A stretch of 64,000 bases of DNA from Parolsenella sp958406235 (GCF_039062465.1 NZ_JBCLNF010000005.1:1-64000), one strand, 5' to 3'; positions 16,720 through 26,373 are shown, numbered from the stretch's first letter. Numbers and translations are program-made. The notes: generated from the sequence alone by a model not told the origin.

Positions 16720-17622
16720 TTACTTTTTATCAGCGGTCAGGGGGAGCTTTTCTGCCGGTACATCCAGGCCATAGCGATAGCTGATGGCATCAACGGGGCA
16801 GGCCCCGATGCACTTTCCGCACCGGATGCATTCGGCATGATTGGGCGCGCGGACCACATCGACGTCCATCTGACAAACCTTTGAACACTTGCCACACGAG
16901 ACGCATTTGCATGCATCGACCCGAATTCCCAGTAGGGACACCTTATTCATGAGCGCATAGAATGCGCCGAGCGGGCAAATCCATTTGCAGAAGGGGCGGT
17001 AGAACAAAACGCTCAGCAGCACCACGGCAATGAGAACAGCAAGTTTCCAAGTAAAGAGTTGGCCCAACGCAGATCGAATGCCGGCATTGGCAATGGCCAG
17101 AGGAATGGCGCCCTCGAGCACGCCCTGCGGACAGACGTATTTGCAAAAGAACGGGTCGCCCATCCCCACATCATTAACCACCAGCACGGGCAGCACTACC
17201 ACGGCAAACAGCAGCACGAAGTATTTGATATACGTAAGCGCCTTGAGCCTTTTTGTCGAAAGCTTTTTGCCGGGAATCTTGTGAAGCAGCTCCTGAAGCC
17301 AGCCAAACGGGCACAGAAAGCCGCATACAAAGCGTCCCAGCAGCACGCCGAGCAAAATGAGCGTACCGGTAACGTAGTAAGAAAAGTTGAACTTGGATGA
17401 ACCTACCACCGACTGGAACGACCCGATGGGGCACGCACCCGATGCCGCGGGGCACGAATAGCAGTTAAGCCCAGGTACACAAACTGTTTTTCCCGCACCC
17501 TGATAGATGCTACCCTTGGCAAAGTTGGGCAGGTGAATATTGGTGACCAGCGTCGCCGCCGCCTGAATGAATCCTCGAAATCGGGCCAAGACATGCGACG
17601 CAGCGTTTTCTCTTTTATCCAA
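16720..17622 (-). CDS. 4Fe-4S membrane protein (NapH/NosR C-terminal type)
   Basis: 300-aa polytopic iron-sulfur protein. N-terminal Cys-rich GLNCYSCPAASGACPIGS; TM segments around 70-90, 130-150 and 190-215; cytoplasmic CGFLCPFGWLQE and CKWICPLGAFYALMNK (CX3CP pairs typical of NapH/NosR/RdxA); two C-terminal 4Fe-4S motifs CVSCGKCSKVCQ and CIRCGKCIGACP. Start TTG 17622 with GGAGTG 8 nt upstream, overlapping the CD1871A stop by 8 bp. Likely passes electrons from cytoplasmic donors across the membrane to the TlpA-like lipoprotein; that link is inference. Confidence 0.83.
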   Translation of the reverse strand: MDKRENAASHVLARFRGFIQAAATLVTNIHLPNFAKGSIYQGAGKTVCVPGLNCYSCPAASGACPIGSFQSVVGSSKFNFSYYVTGTLILLGVLLGRFVCGFLCPFGWLQELLHKIPGKKLSTKRLKALTYIKYFVLLFAVVVLPVLVVNDVGMGDPFFCKYVCPQGVLEGAIPLAIANAGIRSALGQLFTWKLAVLIAVVLLSVLFYRPFCKWICPLGAFYALMNKVSLLGIRVDACKCVSCGKCSKVCQMDVDVVRAPNHAECIRCGKCIGACPVDAISYRYGLDVPAEKLPLTADKK

Positions 17623-17761
17623 TTCCGATACACTCCAAGCACAGCCTAATAGCTTTGGCCAGCACGGCATCCGCCTCGCCACGCATAGCGCCAAAGCACA
17701 CCATGGCAATTCCGACGATCAACAAAGCGACCTGTACCACGGGTTTTACCGCTTTGAACAA
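17615..17761 (-). CDS. CD1871A-family CXXC small membrane protein
   Basis: 48-aa protein: one transmembrane helix (VALLIVGIAMVCFG), then RGEADAVLAKAIRLCLECIGIG ending in the family's diagnostic CLECIGIG. The members are tiny proteins regularly placed just before a 4Fe-4S membrane protein, as here; function unknown, probably a redox or metal ligand partner. The start is TTG 17761 with AAAGGAG 8 nt upstream; the longer reading frame has no support. Stop overlaps the next gene's start, so the pair is translationally coupled. Confidence 0.8.
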   Translation of the reverse strand: MFKAVKPVVQVALLIVGIAMVCFGAMRGEADAVLAKAIRLCLECIGIG

Positions 17762-17784
17762 CTCGACCACTCCTTTCGCTACGC

Positions 17785-17807
17785 GACCATTGGACCATAT
17801 CGACCAT
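17785..17807. promoter_or_regulatory. Triple GACCAT repeats in divergent promoter
   Basis: GACCAT at 17785, 17793 and 17802 (spacing 8 and 9 bp) between the CD1871A operon and the response-regulator gene. Short direct repeats of this kind can be OmpR-family binding sites, although ~11-bp spacing is more usual. Confidence 0.35.
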
Positions 17808-17851
17808 AAAATCCGTGTTAAGCGCGATTTGGAATGTGCAAGGAGACTGTT

Positions 17852-18526
17852 ATGCGTATTTTGATCGTCGAAGACGAGCGAGCACTGTGCGATGCAATCG
17901 CGCGCAGCCTGCGAAACTTGGCGTACAGCGTCGACTGCTGTCACGACGGACAGGAGGCGCTCGACCTACTGAACGTTGAGGCCTTCGACCTCGTGGTACT
18001 CGACCTCAACCTCCCCCGTATCGACGGCATGACCGTACTCAGGGAACTTAGGAAAACCGACTGCGAGACCAAGGTTCTGATTCTGTCCGCACGTGGCGAA
18101 GTATCCGATAAAGTCGCCGGACTCGATGCCGGCGCCAACGATTACCTCACCAAGCCGTTTCATCTGGACGAGCTTGCGGCAAGGATTCGCAGCCTTACCC
18201 TCAGGCGCTTTACACAAAGCGACATAGTTTTAACCTGCGGAAAGCTCCGCTTTGACACCAAGGCGCGCATCGCCTCCGTGGACAGCGAGGCTTTATCTCT
18301 TACGCGCAAGGAAACGGGAATCTTGGAATACCTGATGCTTAATCAGGGGCGTCCGGTAAGTCAAGAGGAGCTTATCGAGCACGTTTGGGATAGCAGCGTG
18401 AACAGCTTTAGCAACGCAACCCGCGTTCATATCTCGTCACTCCGCAAAAAGCTACGCATCGCTTTGGGATACGACCCGATTCGCAATCGGATTGGAGAGG
18501 GCTACGTTATGGAGAATGGCGAATGA
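17852..18526 (+). CDS. OmpR-family response regulator
   Basis: 224-aa regulator. Receiver domain 1-115 with acidic pocket EDE, phospho-acceptor Asp51 (VVLDLNLP), Thr/Ser switch (LILSARG) and Lys in YLTKPF; winged-helix DNA-binding domain 125-222 (SLTRKETGILEYLMLNQGR, NATRVHISSLRKKL). Start MRILIVEDE preceded by AAGGAGAC. Overlaps the kinase gene by four bases (ATGA). Divergent from the CD1871A/4Fe-4S/TlpA operon, its most obvious target, but this is inference. Confidence 0.9.
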   Translation: MRILIVEDERALCDAIARSLRNLAYSVDCCHDGQEALDLLNVEAFDLVVLDLNLPRIDGMTVLRELRKTDCETKVLILSARGEVSDKVAGLDAGANDYLTKPFHLDELAARIRSLTLRRFTQSDIVLTCGKLRFDTKARIASVDSEALSLTRKETGILEYLMLNQGRPVSQEELIEHVWDSSVNSFSNATRVHISSLRKKLRIALGYDPIRNRIGEGYVMENGE

Positions 18527-19674
18527 AAAGGCTTTCGCTGCAATGGCGCATAACGATCATGACGGCGCTGCTCACGTGTGCTGCGTGCGTGCTGATGAAC
18601 TGCTTGATCAGCTATACGGGCATGCGCTACATGGATGCCATCGGCAGCGGCATCTCGTCCTTTAACGCTGCCGGCGTGGATTCGCCCCAGGCGTTTGACC
18701 CAACAAAAGCAGCCCTCGATGACGAGGTCACGATCGTCGTAAACGACGCACAGGAGTCTTTTGGCGCGACAGCCTGGTGCATCACGGCTGGAGTCACGCT
18801 ACTTGGCGGCGTGCTGGCATACTTTGTGAGCGGCCGCGCGCTCAAGCCGCTACGGGATTTTGCCGCCCAGGTAGAGCGCGTGCAGCCTGACAACCTAAGC
18901 GAAACCAGACTCAACGAAGATGTGCCCGCCGAGCTACAAAGATGCAGCGCCTCTTTCAATGACATGATTGCTCGTCTTGGCGAAGGGTTCTCTGCACAGC
19001 GTCAGTTTACCGGCAACGCCGCACACGAGCTGCGTACCCCGCTCGCCCTTATGCAAGCGCAGATTGAACTGTTTGTCTCCGAACACCCCACGTCGCAGCC
19101 CCAAATAGCCGAGCTGCTCGGCCTGTTACAAGAACAAACCGAGCGGATGTCGCGAATGACCAAGGCGCTGCTTGAGATGAGTGAGCTCCGCAGCGTTCCC
19201 TGCGAGGACGATATTGAGCTTGGCCCCCTGTCCGAAGAAGTCCTCACCGACCTCGCTCCGCTTGCCGAGCATAAAGACATCGCTCTCAATTGCAGTGGAT
19301 GCGCTCTGATAATCGGAAGCGACACGCTTCTCTATCGGCTGGTGTTTAACCTGGTCGAAAATGCTATCCGTTACAGCCGCCCTGGCTCGACCGTCAACGT
19401 CTCTATCCGCGACAACGACAGCCGCGTGTTCCTGCGAGTTGAGGACCAGGGCCCGGGAATACCCAAGCAGTACCGTGAGAGCATCTTCCAGCCGTTCTTT
19501 CGCCTGGATAAATCCCGCAGCAGGGCATACGGCGGCGCAGGGCTCGGGCTAGCGCTTGTTTGGGAGATTGCGACGCTCCATGGCGGCACCGCGGAAGTCG
19601 AAACAAGCTCCGAGAACGGAACCGTGATGCTCGTGACCCTTCCAAAACGGACCACAGCGCAATCAGATCGCTAA
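18523..19674 (+). CDS. Sensor histidine kinase, partner of 17852 regulator
   Basis: 383-aa membrane kinase. TM1 ~10-30 and TM2 ~88-110 bracket a short (~55-aa) extracytoplasmic sensor; HAMP-like region; DHp domain with phospho-acceptor His in GNAAHELRTPLALMQAQ; HATPase motifs NLVENAIRYS (N box), VEDQGPGIP (G1), FRLDKSRS (F) and GGAGLGLAL (G2). Coupled to the response regulator by a 4-bp overlap. The small sensor domain gives no ligand clue. Confidence 0.9.
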   Translation: MKRLSLQWRITIMTALLTCAACVLMNCLISYTGMRYMDAIGSGISSFNAAGVDSPQAFDPTKAALDDEVTIVVNDAQESFGATAWCITAGVTLLGGVLAYFVSGRALKPLRDFAAQVERVQPDNLSETRLNEDVPAELQRCSASFNDMIARLGEGFSAQRQFTGNAAHELRTPLALMQAQIELFVSEHPTSQPQIAELLGLLQEQTERMSRMTKALLEMSELRSVPCEDDIELGPLSEEVLTDLAPLAEHKDIALNCSGCALIIGSDTLLYRLVFNLVENAIRYSRPGSTVNVSIRDNDSRVFLRVEDQGPGIPKQYRESIFQPFFRLDKSRSRAYGGAGLGLALVWEIATLHGGTAEVETSSENGTVMLVTLPKRTTAQSDR

Positions 19675-19878
19675 AATGGCGATACCGCGAGACATGGTGC
19701 GGGCCTGCATAATTGCACGGCCTCGCAACCTTTGCTATTGCGAATTTGAATTGCGCCATTCTGGGGCCTCGCGGTTCAGACCGGCAATTTTCCGTCGCGC
19801 CGCCCATATGGCTATCGAAGAGTTCGCAACCGTAACAAACGTTGGGAGGCCCTTAGCGGCAGCCCTGGTTCCATCGGA

Positions 19879-20337
19879 CTATTCAGTTCCGATCGCTTTG
19901 CGCGGGAAGTCGAGTAGGCGGTCGCGGTAGTACCCGTACTGCGCCCGACGTGCCTCGATCTCGGCGGGGATACCGTCGGTGAGCGATTTCGTTAGGGTGT
20001 CGAAGCGGTCGAGGATGTCGACGACCTTCCGCTGGGTGCCGATGGACGGAACGGGGATCTCGACCCTCGATAAGTCCACAGGCGCAACTTCGATTACCTT
20101 TGTTCCTTTCACCACTTTTCGTTTGGATATCTGAAAGTCCTGAGCAGTAGCTAAATATGCCAGGTGTCTCGGGATAATGCTTTCGGTCGCATACGCGCAA
20201 GAGTGTCCGCTGATTGCAACCGGCTGTTCGCCTTCCCACACCAATGGTGTGCAGACATCTTCGATATTCTTGCTCGTTATGACGAAAATCACGTCTCCAG
20301 GGTTTGCCTTTTTCGGCTTAGCGCATTGCTCTTCAGA
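19879..20337 (-). pseudogene. Type I restriction specificity subunit (HsdS) C-terminal fragment
   Basis: About 150 codons matching the second half of an HsdS protein: GDVIFVITSKNIEDV, then TPLVWEGEQPVAISGHSCAY, and the typical end VEIPVPSIGTQRKVVDILDRFDTLTKSLTDGIPAEIEARRAQY-YYRDRLLDFP (shown in part). No first target-recognition domain and no hsdM/hsdR are present. The frame opens only after a TGA at its upstream end, where it abuts a truncated TetR gene. A recombination remnant, not functional alone. Confidence 0.8.
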
Positions 20338-20434
20338 TCATCGTGGTGCGCTCGTAGCCGCGCTCCACGAGGAGCCGCTCGGCAGCGTCGAGAATCTTCT
20401 CGACCGTCTCCTCCGGGTACTTATTGCGTGCCAC
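20333..20434 (-). pseudogene. TetR-family regulator N-terminal fragment
   Basis: 33 residues from GTG 20434 (ARNKYPEETVEKILDAAE then RLLVERGYERTTM) are the start of a TetR HTH domain, with a good GGAGG site upstream. The frame ends two codons past TTM where HsdS-derived sequence begins. It points away from the lantibiotic-type ABC genes, as a divergent local repressor would; truncation would release that control. Confidence 0.75.
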
Positions 20435-20629
20435 GGGCACCTCCGTCCTTGTTATCGCGATAAACACACCATGAGTGGCGTACGGGTCGAGAAGGGCTGG
20501 CGCCAAAAGAGCCCAACGGCCGTTACAGCTTCGTTAGAAACGCGCCCCACCATGGATGGTGAACCCGAAAGGTAAGGCGCGCGGGCACGGCGACTCGGCT
20601 CGCGCGCCCGGAAGAGAAAGGACGAACCC

Positions 20630-21354
<725 letters not shown>

Positions 21355-21358
<4 letters not shown>

Positions 21359-22125
21359 CGGGCGAGAAAGGCGGCCTGCTCGCGGGCCTGCGCGCTGAGG
21401 CCCTGAAGTCGCGCCACGCGGCACCGGTTCGCCTGGCCGTGCTCATGGCGCTGCCGATGCCGCTGCTCGGCGCGATGCCCTACCGGGGCGTGCAGATCTT
21501 CAGCGCGTGGAACTACTGGTACGCGCTCTTCCTGCCCGTGGCTCTCTCGCTCGTGGTGGCGTGCGTCGCGCGGGCGGACGCGCGCACGCGGATGCGGGGG
21601 CTTCTGGGCCTGGGCTTCCCGCTCGGGCGCGCCTGGTGGGCCAAGGCGCTCTGGTGCCTCGCGCTCTGCACGCTCTCGAACCTCGTGGTCTTCGGCATCT
21701 ACCTCGCGGGATCGGCGTTCTCCTCGCAGGGCCTCACGGCCGCGGGCACGCTCACGATGCTCCTCTGCGCGCTCGTCAACACGGTGACCGCGGCGTGGAT
21801 GATCCCCGCAGGGCTCTTCCTCACGGCGCGGCTCGGCATGCTCGCGGGCATCTTCTGCCCGCTCGCCGCACAGCTCGTGGGTGGGTTCGCCTGGTCGCTG
21901 GTGCCGCTGCCGCAGCTCTTTCCGCCGTCGGCGAGCATGGTCATCCCCACGAGCTTCATCCCCGTGCTGCCGAGCGGCGAGCCACTCGCGGCGGACATGG
22001 CGCTCGGCGGGGCGCTCGCGGCGGACGGCATGCTCACACTGGCGGGCCTTGCGGTCTGCGCGCTCGCGTTCGCCGCGCTCACGGCGGCGGGCGCGGCCTG
22101 GTTCGCGCGCTCCGAGGAGAGGTGA
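21355..22125 (+). CDS. Lantibiotic-immunity ABC permease 1 (MutE/SpaE-type)
   Basis: 256-aa membrane protein with about six TM helices; the N-terminal LRAEALKSRHAAPVRLAVLMALPMPLL and the pattern of helices fit the MutE/EpiE/SpaE permease family. Overlaps the ATPase stop by four bases (ATGA) and the next permease start by one base (TGATG). Forms the heteromeric channel with permease 2; substrate presumably a lantibiotic or other peptide, not determinable from sequence. Confidence 0.8.
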
Positions 22126-22940
22126 TGGCCGTGACACGACTCTCCGGCCCGACGCCGCGCATGACTCTCCCGCGGGCCCTGCTCTCCGAGGCCCTGCGCC
22201 TGGCGCGCTCCCCGCTCACGGCGGTGCACCTCGTCTGCGGCCTGGCAGCCGGTCTTGCCTGCGGCGAGTACTTCTCCGTAACCCGATGGGACCCGGCGCT
22301 GGGCGCGGACGCCTACGCCCAGTTCCTCGGCGCCCTCATGCCGCTCATGTCCGCCATCGTCTGCGGGCTCGCCGTGGACGAGGAGCGCGCTGCCGGGCGC
22401 CTCGCCAACCTCACGGCGATCCCCTCGCGCGGGCGCGCCGTCGCGGCGAAGCTACTCGCCCTTGCGGCGCTCGGCGCGGGCGCGCTGGCCGTGGCGCTCG
22501 GCGTGTTCGGGGCCGTGCTCGCCGTCGCCGGGCGCCTGCCGCTCGGGCCCGCTCCGCTTGCGGCCGCCTGGGCGGGCATCGTGCTGGGCAGCCTGCCCCT
22601 CTACGCGCTGGGGCTCGGCGTGGCCCTGCGCCTCGGCCGCAACGCCGTCATCGGCGCCGGCGCGGCGGGGATGCTCCTCGCGTTCTTCTCAGTGGGCGGA
22701 CTTGCGCACGGCCTCATGACCGGCGAGCTCACCGGTGCCCTGGCGACGCCCCTGAGCTGGGTGCCGCTCGCCTGGCCCGCGCGCCTGGGGTCGCTCGGGG
22801 TAGAGGCCTTCATCGACGCCGCACGCGCGGCGGGCCCTCTCCTCACGACTGCGCTCGCTGGCCTCGTGCTCACCCTGGCAGCCGCCGCCGTCCTTATCGC
22901 CTGGTTCTGCCGCTTCGAGGACGGGAGGGCAGATGCGTAG
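22125..22940 (+). CDS. Lantibiotic-immunity ABC permease 2 (MutG/SpaG-type)
   Basis: 271-aa polytopic membrane protein (LPRALLSEALRLARSPLTAVHLV at the N-terminus, then six hydrophobic segments, CGLAVDEERAAGRLANLTA in the first loop), the second permease expected in EFG-type lantibiotic immunity transporters. ATG at 22125 shares its A with the preceding TGA. Ends overlapping a 60-codon ORF by eight bases. Confidence 0.8.
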   Translation: MAVTRLSGPTPRMTLPRALLSEALRLARSPLTAVHLVCGLAAGLACGEYFSVTRWDPALGADAYAQFLGALMPLMSAIVCGLAVDEERAAGRLANLTAIPSRGRAVAAKLLALAALGAGALAVALGVFGAVLAVAGRLPLGPAPLAAAWAGIVLGSLPLYALGLGVALRLGRNAVIGAGAAGMLLAFFSVGGLAHGLMTGELTGALATPLSWVPLAWPARLGSLGVEAFIDAARAAGPLLTTALAGLVLTLAAAAVLIAWFCRFEDGRADA

Positions 22941-23115
22941 GAAGCCGCTCGCCGCCATGCTCGCCCTCCTCTCCGCAGCGCTCGTCCTGGGCGGGAATGC
23001 CCTGCTCGACGCCGGCTGGGGGTCGGCGCTGCGCTCGATCGCCGACCGCGCGCTGCCCAACCCTGAGATCGCCATGTGGGCGCCCGCGGCTGCGCGCGGG
23101 GCTCTGGACCGCTGA
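22933..23115 (+). CDS. Small hydrophobic protein in the immunity operon
   Basis: 60-aa protein: MRRKPLAAMLALLSAALVLGG is a signal peptide or membrane anchor, followed by ~38 residues containing IADRALPNPEIAMW. It overlaps the upstream permease by 8 bp and precedes the response regulator by 45 bp, so it is co-transcribed. I do not recognise a family. Its position suggests an accessory or immunity-protein role, or simply a conserved linker gene. Confidence 0.6.
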   Translation: MRRKPLAAMLALLSAALVLGGNALLDAGWGSALRSIADRALPNPEIAMWAPAAARGALDR

Positions 23116-23160
23116 GCGCGGCGCTAATACAATGCCGACGGGAGTTTCAGGAGGTCGAAC

Positions 23161-23823
23161 ATGGCGAGGATACTGGCGGTGGATGATGAGCGGGCGATCC
23201 TCGACGCGCTCGCGCGCGTCCTCGGCCGCGACGGCCATGAGGTCGTCAAGGCAGCGGACCCGACGGCGGTCCCGGGGATGGACCTCTCGCGCTTCGACCT
23301 CGTGCTCTGCGACGTCATGATGCCGGGGCTCGACGGCTTCGAGCTCGTGCGACAGATCCGCCCAGACTTCGACGGGCCCATCATCTTCCTGACCGCGCGC
23401 GTGACCGAGGAGGACGCCGTGGCCGGCTACGGCCTGGGCGCCGACGACTACGTCCGCAAGCCCTTCGGGGCCGCGGAGCTGCGCGCCAAGGTCACGGCCC
23501 ATCTACGCCGTGAGCGCCGGCCGCGCTCGCACGTCCTCTCCTTCGGGGAGGTGCGGATCGACCTCGGGGCGCGCGACCTCGCCGTGAACGGCGAGGCCAT
23601 GCCGCTCACGCCCACCGAGTACGCCATCTGCGAGTACCTCGCCCGCCACCCCGGACAGGTCATGAGCCGCGCGCAGATCCGCGAGGCGGTGCTCGGCTGG
23701 GAGAGCGACGCCGACGACGCGGCCATATCCATGCAGGTCAGCCGCGCCCGGAGGAAACTCTCCGAGGCCGGTGCCGATCCGATCGCGACCGTCTGGGGGA
23801 TGGGGTACAAGTGGCAGCTCTGA
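23161..23823 (+). CDS. OmpR-family response regulator of the immunity operon
   Basis: 220-aa regulator: receiver with DDE pocket, Asp51 in VLCDVMMPG, Thr in IFLTARV, Lys in YVRKPFG; winged-helix C-terminus (LTPTEYAICEYLARHPGQVMSR, ISMQVSRARRKL, VWGMGYKWQL). CAGGAGG site 7 nt before ATG. It resembles SpaR/NisR-type regulators that switch on immunity transporters, and is cotranscribed with its kinase and the transporter. Confidence 0.9.
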   Translation: MARILAVDDERAILDALARVLGRDGHEVVKAADPTAVPGMDLSRFDLVLCDVMMPGLDGFELVRQIRPDFDGPIIFLTARVTEEDAVAGYGLGADDYVRKPFGAAELRAKVTAHLRRERRPRSHVLSFGEVRIDLGARDLAVNGEAMPLTPTEYAICEYLARHPGQVMSRAQIREAVLGWESDADDAAISMQVSRARRKLSEAGADPIATVWGMGYKWQL

Positions 23824-23849
23824 GGACCGGGGCGCGAGGTCGCGGGGGC

Positions 23850-25247
23850 ATGCCGCTCTCCTTCGTCATCGCGCGCTACTTCGCCTACGCGTTCGCGGCG
23901 GTCGCCACGGCGTGGCTCGCCTCGTTCATGGCGCTCTCCGCGGCGATCAACGCGGGCTTCGTCTACGAGGCAAGCTGGGGGCCGGCCAATGCGCGCGAGG
24001 TCGCGGAGGGCCTGGCACGCGACGGCGTCTGCGGGCAGCAGGACGTGCCGACGGCGTACCGCTACCTCATCCTGAACAAGGACGGATACGTGCTGATGAC
24101 AGACCTCGAAGGCACGCGGCTCGAGGGCGCGGCGGAAATGGCCCGTGCGGCACTCGCCGCGGATCCAGGCACAGTGGAGATCGAGGGCGGGGGCTCGGGC
24201 CTCACCTACGCCGCGTTCCCGCTCAAGGGCGGCGGGGCCTGCGCACTCGTCAGCGAGTACCTGCCGCAGTGGGTCTCGCGCGACCTCGCCGGCCTGCTTC
24301 CCAACCCGCAGAACCTCATGCTCGTCGGCGCCGCGGCGGGAAGCGCGCTCGCGCTCGCGCTCGTGGCGCGCCGCGCGAGCCGCGTGATCTCGCGCAAGAT
24401 GGCGCCGCTCGCGGATGCGGCAGGGCGCGTCGGCGCGGGGGAGCTCGACTTCGCGGTCGGCAGCACCAACGTGCGCGAGGTGAACGACGTCCTCGCCGCG
24501 ATGGACGCCATGCGGGCCTCCCTCGCCGAGTCGCTCGAGGCCCGCTGGGCCGCGGAGCGGGGGCAGCGCGAGCAGGTGGCCTCGCTCGCCCACGACCTCA
24601 AGACGCCGCTCACCGTGCTGCGCGCCAACGCCGACTTCGTGGCGGAGGAGCTGGAAGACGAGAAAGACGCCGACCTCGCGGCCGCCGCGCGCGACATAGC
24701 CGGCAGTGTCGAAAGGCTCGACGGCTACGTGCGCCTGCTCATCGAGGCCTCGCGCGGGTCCGGCGGGGCGGAGAGGGCAGCCATGCGGCCGGCCGAGCTC
24801 TGCGAGCAGGTCCTCGCCGAGGCCGCCCAGATCGCCCGGGCGCGAGGCGTGACGCTCGACGCGGCCACGGGCCCCGCTGTCGCGGGCGCGCCCGAGGCCC
24901 CGCTCGACCGAACCGCCCTGGCGCGAGCCGCCGCGAACCTCGTGGCCAACGCCGCCGAGCACGCGCGCTCGCGCGTGGCGGTCTCCTGCGACGTCGCGGG
25001 CGGACACCTCGTCATCGAGGTGTCCGACGACGGACCGGGCTTCTCTCCCGCCGCCCTCGAACGCGGCTGCGAGCGCCTCTTCACAGACGACTCCTCCCGC
25101 TCCTCGCGCGACGGAGGCCGCCACTACGGGCTCGGCCTCCACGCCGCCTCCGAGGCCGCGAGCGCCCACGGGGGCTCCGTCTCGCTCGCCAACAGCCCCT
25201 CGGGCGGCGCGGCGGCCACCATCGCGGTCCCCCTGTGCGGGATCTGA
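23850..25247 (+). CDS. Sensor histidine kinase of the immunity operon
   Basis: 465 aa from ATG 23850 (an in-frame GTG at 23811 overlapping the regulator would add 13). TM1 in the first 35 residues, ~130-aa extracytoplasmic sensor, TM2 near 165-185, HAMP, then H-box SLAHDLKTPLTVLRANADF, of the form seen in lantibiotic-responsive kinases such as SpaK/NisK, and HATPase motifs NLVANAAEHA, SDDGPGFS and HYGLGLHAAS. The large sensor differs from the intramembrane-sensing BceS group. Ligand unknown. Confidence 0.88.
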   Translation: MPLSFVIARYFAYAFAAVATAWLASFMALSAAINAGFVYEASWGPANAREVAEGLARDGVCGQQDVPTAYRYLILNKDGYVLMTDLEGTRLEGAAEMARAALAADPGTVEIEGGGSGLTYAAFPLKGGGACALVSEYLPQWVSRDLAGLLPNPQNLMLVGAAAGSALALALVARRASRVISRKMAPLADAAGRVGAGELDFAVGSTNVREVNDVLAAMDAMRASLAESLEARWAAERGQREQVASLAHDLKTPLTVLRANADFVAEELEDEKDADLAAAARDIAGSVERLDGYVRLLIEASRGSGGAERAAMRPAELCEQVLAEAAQIARARGVTLDAATGPAVAGAPEAPLDRTALARAAANLVANAAEHARSRVAVSCDVAGGHLVIEVSDDGPGFSPAALERGCERLFTDDSSRSSRDGGRHYGLGLHAASEAASAHGGSVSLANSPSGGAAATIAVPLCGI

Positions 25248-25478
25248 CGGCTCAGGCCCTCACACCGGCGTGCCTCGCAACCAAACGCTTCCCGGATAAT
25301 AATGCCCGTTGCGGGGATCGCCCTGGCTAGTCGCCGCCCATGTGCATGAGTATGTCGGCGATGCGAGTCGCCATCTCGTCCGCCGCCGGAATGAATCCTT
25401 ACTCCCATTCCTCCGAATACCGCCCCATGCCTTGTCGTCTTGAAACACGGGGAGTAAATGGCGAAATCTCAGATGAAA
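25248..25478. other. Junction region with short gene tail
   Basis: 231 bp after the kinase gene. On the minus strand, 25326-25394 reads GFIPAADEMATRIADILMHM then GGD-stop, which looks like the last codons of a lost gene, but I cannot name it. The region ends where the guaA-tail repeat begins. Confidence 0.35.
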
Positions 25479-25657
25479 GGGAGTAAAAAGGCAAAGAAAA
25501 AGCCTCCGTCCCAACGAGGGAACGGAGGCTAGGAAATCGTTTTTACTCACCGCCGTCGCTGGCGGCTTTGTCATGACTCTCGTATGAAACGAAACTCAGC
25601 GGCACAGTGCGGCACTCAAAAGTGCAGGTCAGAACCCTGTCAGCCTACTCCCACTCG
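25479..25657 (-). repeat. guaA 3'-end plus terminator duplicate (copy A)
   Basis: 179 bp matching 30232-30411 in direct orientation at about 164 of 180 positions. It includes a TEWE-stop end (core TACTCCCACTCG at 25646-25657) and the terminator hairpin AGCCTCCGT/ACGGAGGCT. The upstream body of guaA is absent. Best read as an attachment-site copy at the far end of an insertion next to guaA. Confidence 0.85.
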
Positions 25658-25708
25658 GTGGTTATAGTTTTGCCGTCTCGTCACTCCAGTTGCACCCAGT
25701 TTTCGGCG
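25646..25708 (+). repeat. att-like 63-bp repeat, copy at the guaA-tail duplicate
   Basis: Core TACTCCCACTCG plus 51 bp of flank with conserved TTGCACCC and TTTCGGCG, aligning without gaps to 15435-15497. It replaces the guaA coding sequence that follows the core in the native copy. Confidence 0.7.
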
Positions 25709-25796
25709 GCATCTCGAAGTGAGTGCCGCTGAATGACGCGACGTCGCGTTTCATCGGCTTCGGGGACAAAAGCTGGGACAACTTCAAAAACCATTT

Positions 25797-26046
25797 TCAA
25801 ACTCAGAGTATTGAGTTTTTATTTTTGTCCCAAGGGGCACGGAGAGCCGCCTTTGGAGGCTCGATATCGCCGAAAAACGCCCGTTTTGAAACTCAACCGC
25901 CTTTGAGCCTGCAAACCACCAGCTTCAACAGTAAGTGAGTCGACGCGGGTGGCTTACGAGCCGTTCACAAAACCGCAGGCCACAGGTCTTTGTCAACGAT
26001 AAGCAAAGTGAATAGTCTCAGGTGGCTTGCCCATGAGTTGGCGTAA
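25797..26046 (+). repeat. Dispersed ~250-bp non-coding repeat, copy 2
   Basis: Diverged match of 12462-12713, same orientation. The leading hairpin AAACTCA-N6-TGAGTTT and the following T-rich tract are retained. No conserved reading frame. Function unknown: structured RNA, regulatory element or remnant of a mobile element. Confidence 0.75.
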
Positions 26047-26169
26047 GCCTGTTTAGCAAAAGGCTAATCGGACACGACAGGCCGCCCGCATGGCGACGGC
26101 GTTTCCCGTGCGGGCACAAACAGCCCTGCGTGCCCTGTCGCGCGATATCCCAATGCGACGTTCAGAACC

Positions 26170-26373
26170 CTACCCGCCAAGCAGCCACCTCGCGAAATTC
26201 AGCACGAGCACGCCCTCCCGGGTATGGGGCTCATGCCTCGTGCGAGTGATGAGAATCTTCGGGAATGCATCCCCGATGGATAGAATCGGCGCAATCTCCC
26301 TCTCGAGCGTCGAATCGGCGCCGATATCGTCGCTCACATACACTTTCCTTCCCGGTTTCGAAACTTGGAAGGC
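26170..26373 (-). pseudogene. AAA_14/DUF4143 ATPase C-terminal remnant
   Basis: Reads AFQVSKPGRKVYVSDDIGADSTLERE, continuing IAPILSIGDAFPKILITRTRHEP and ending VLVLNFARWLLGG (quoted in pieces). This matches the usual tail of AAA_14/DUF4143 ATPases (ERE-x-PLL-x-I-x-D-x-YPK-x-(V/I)-x-(A/T)RTRHE ... ARWLL). The ATPase core is missing and the upstream frame is unrelated. A second, decayed member of the family intact at 9.4 kb. Confidence 0.7.
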
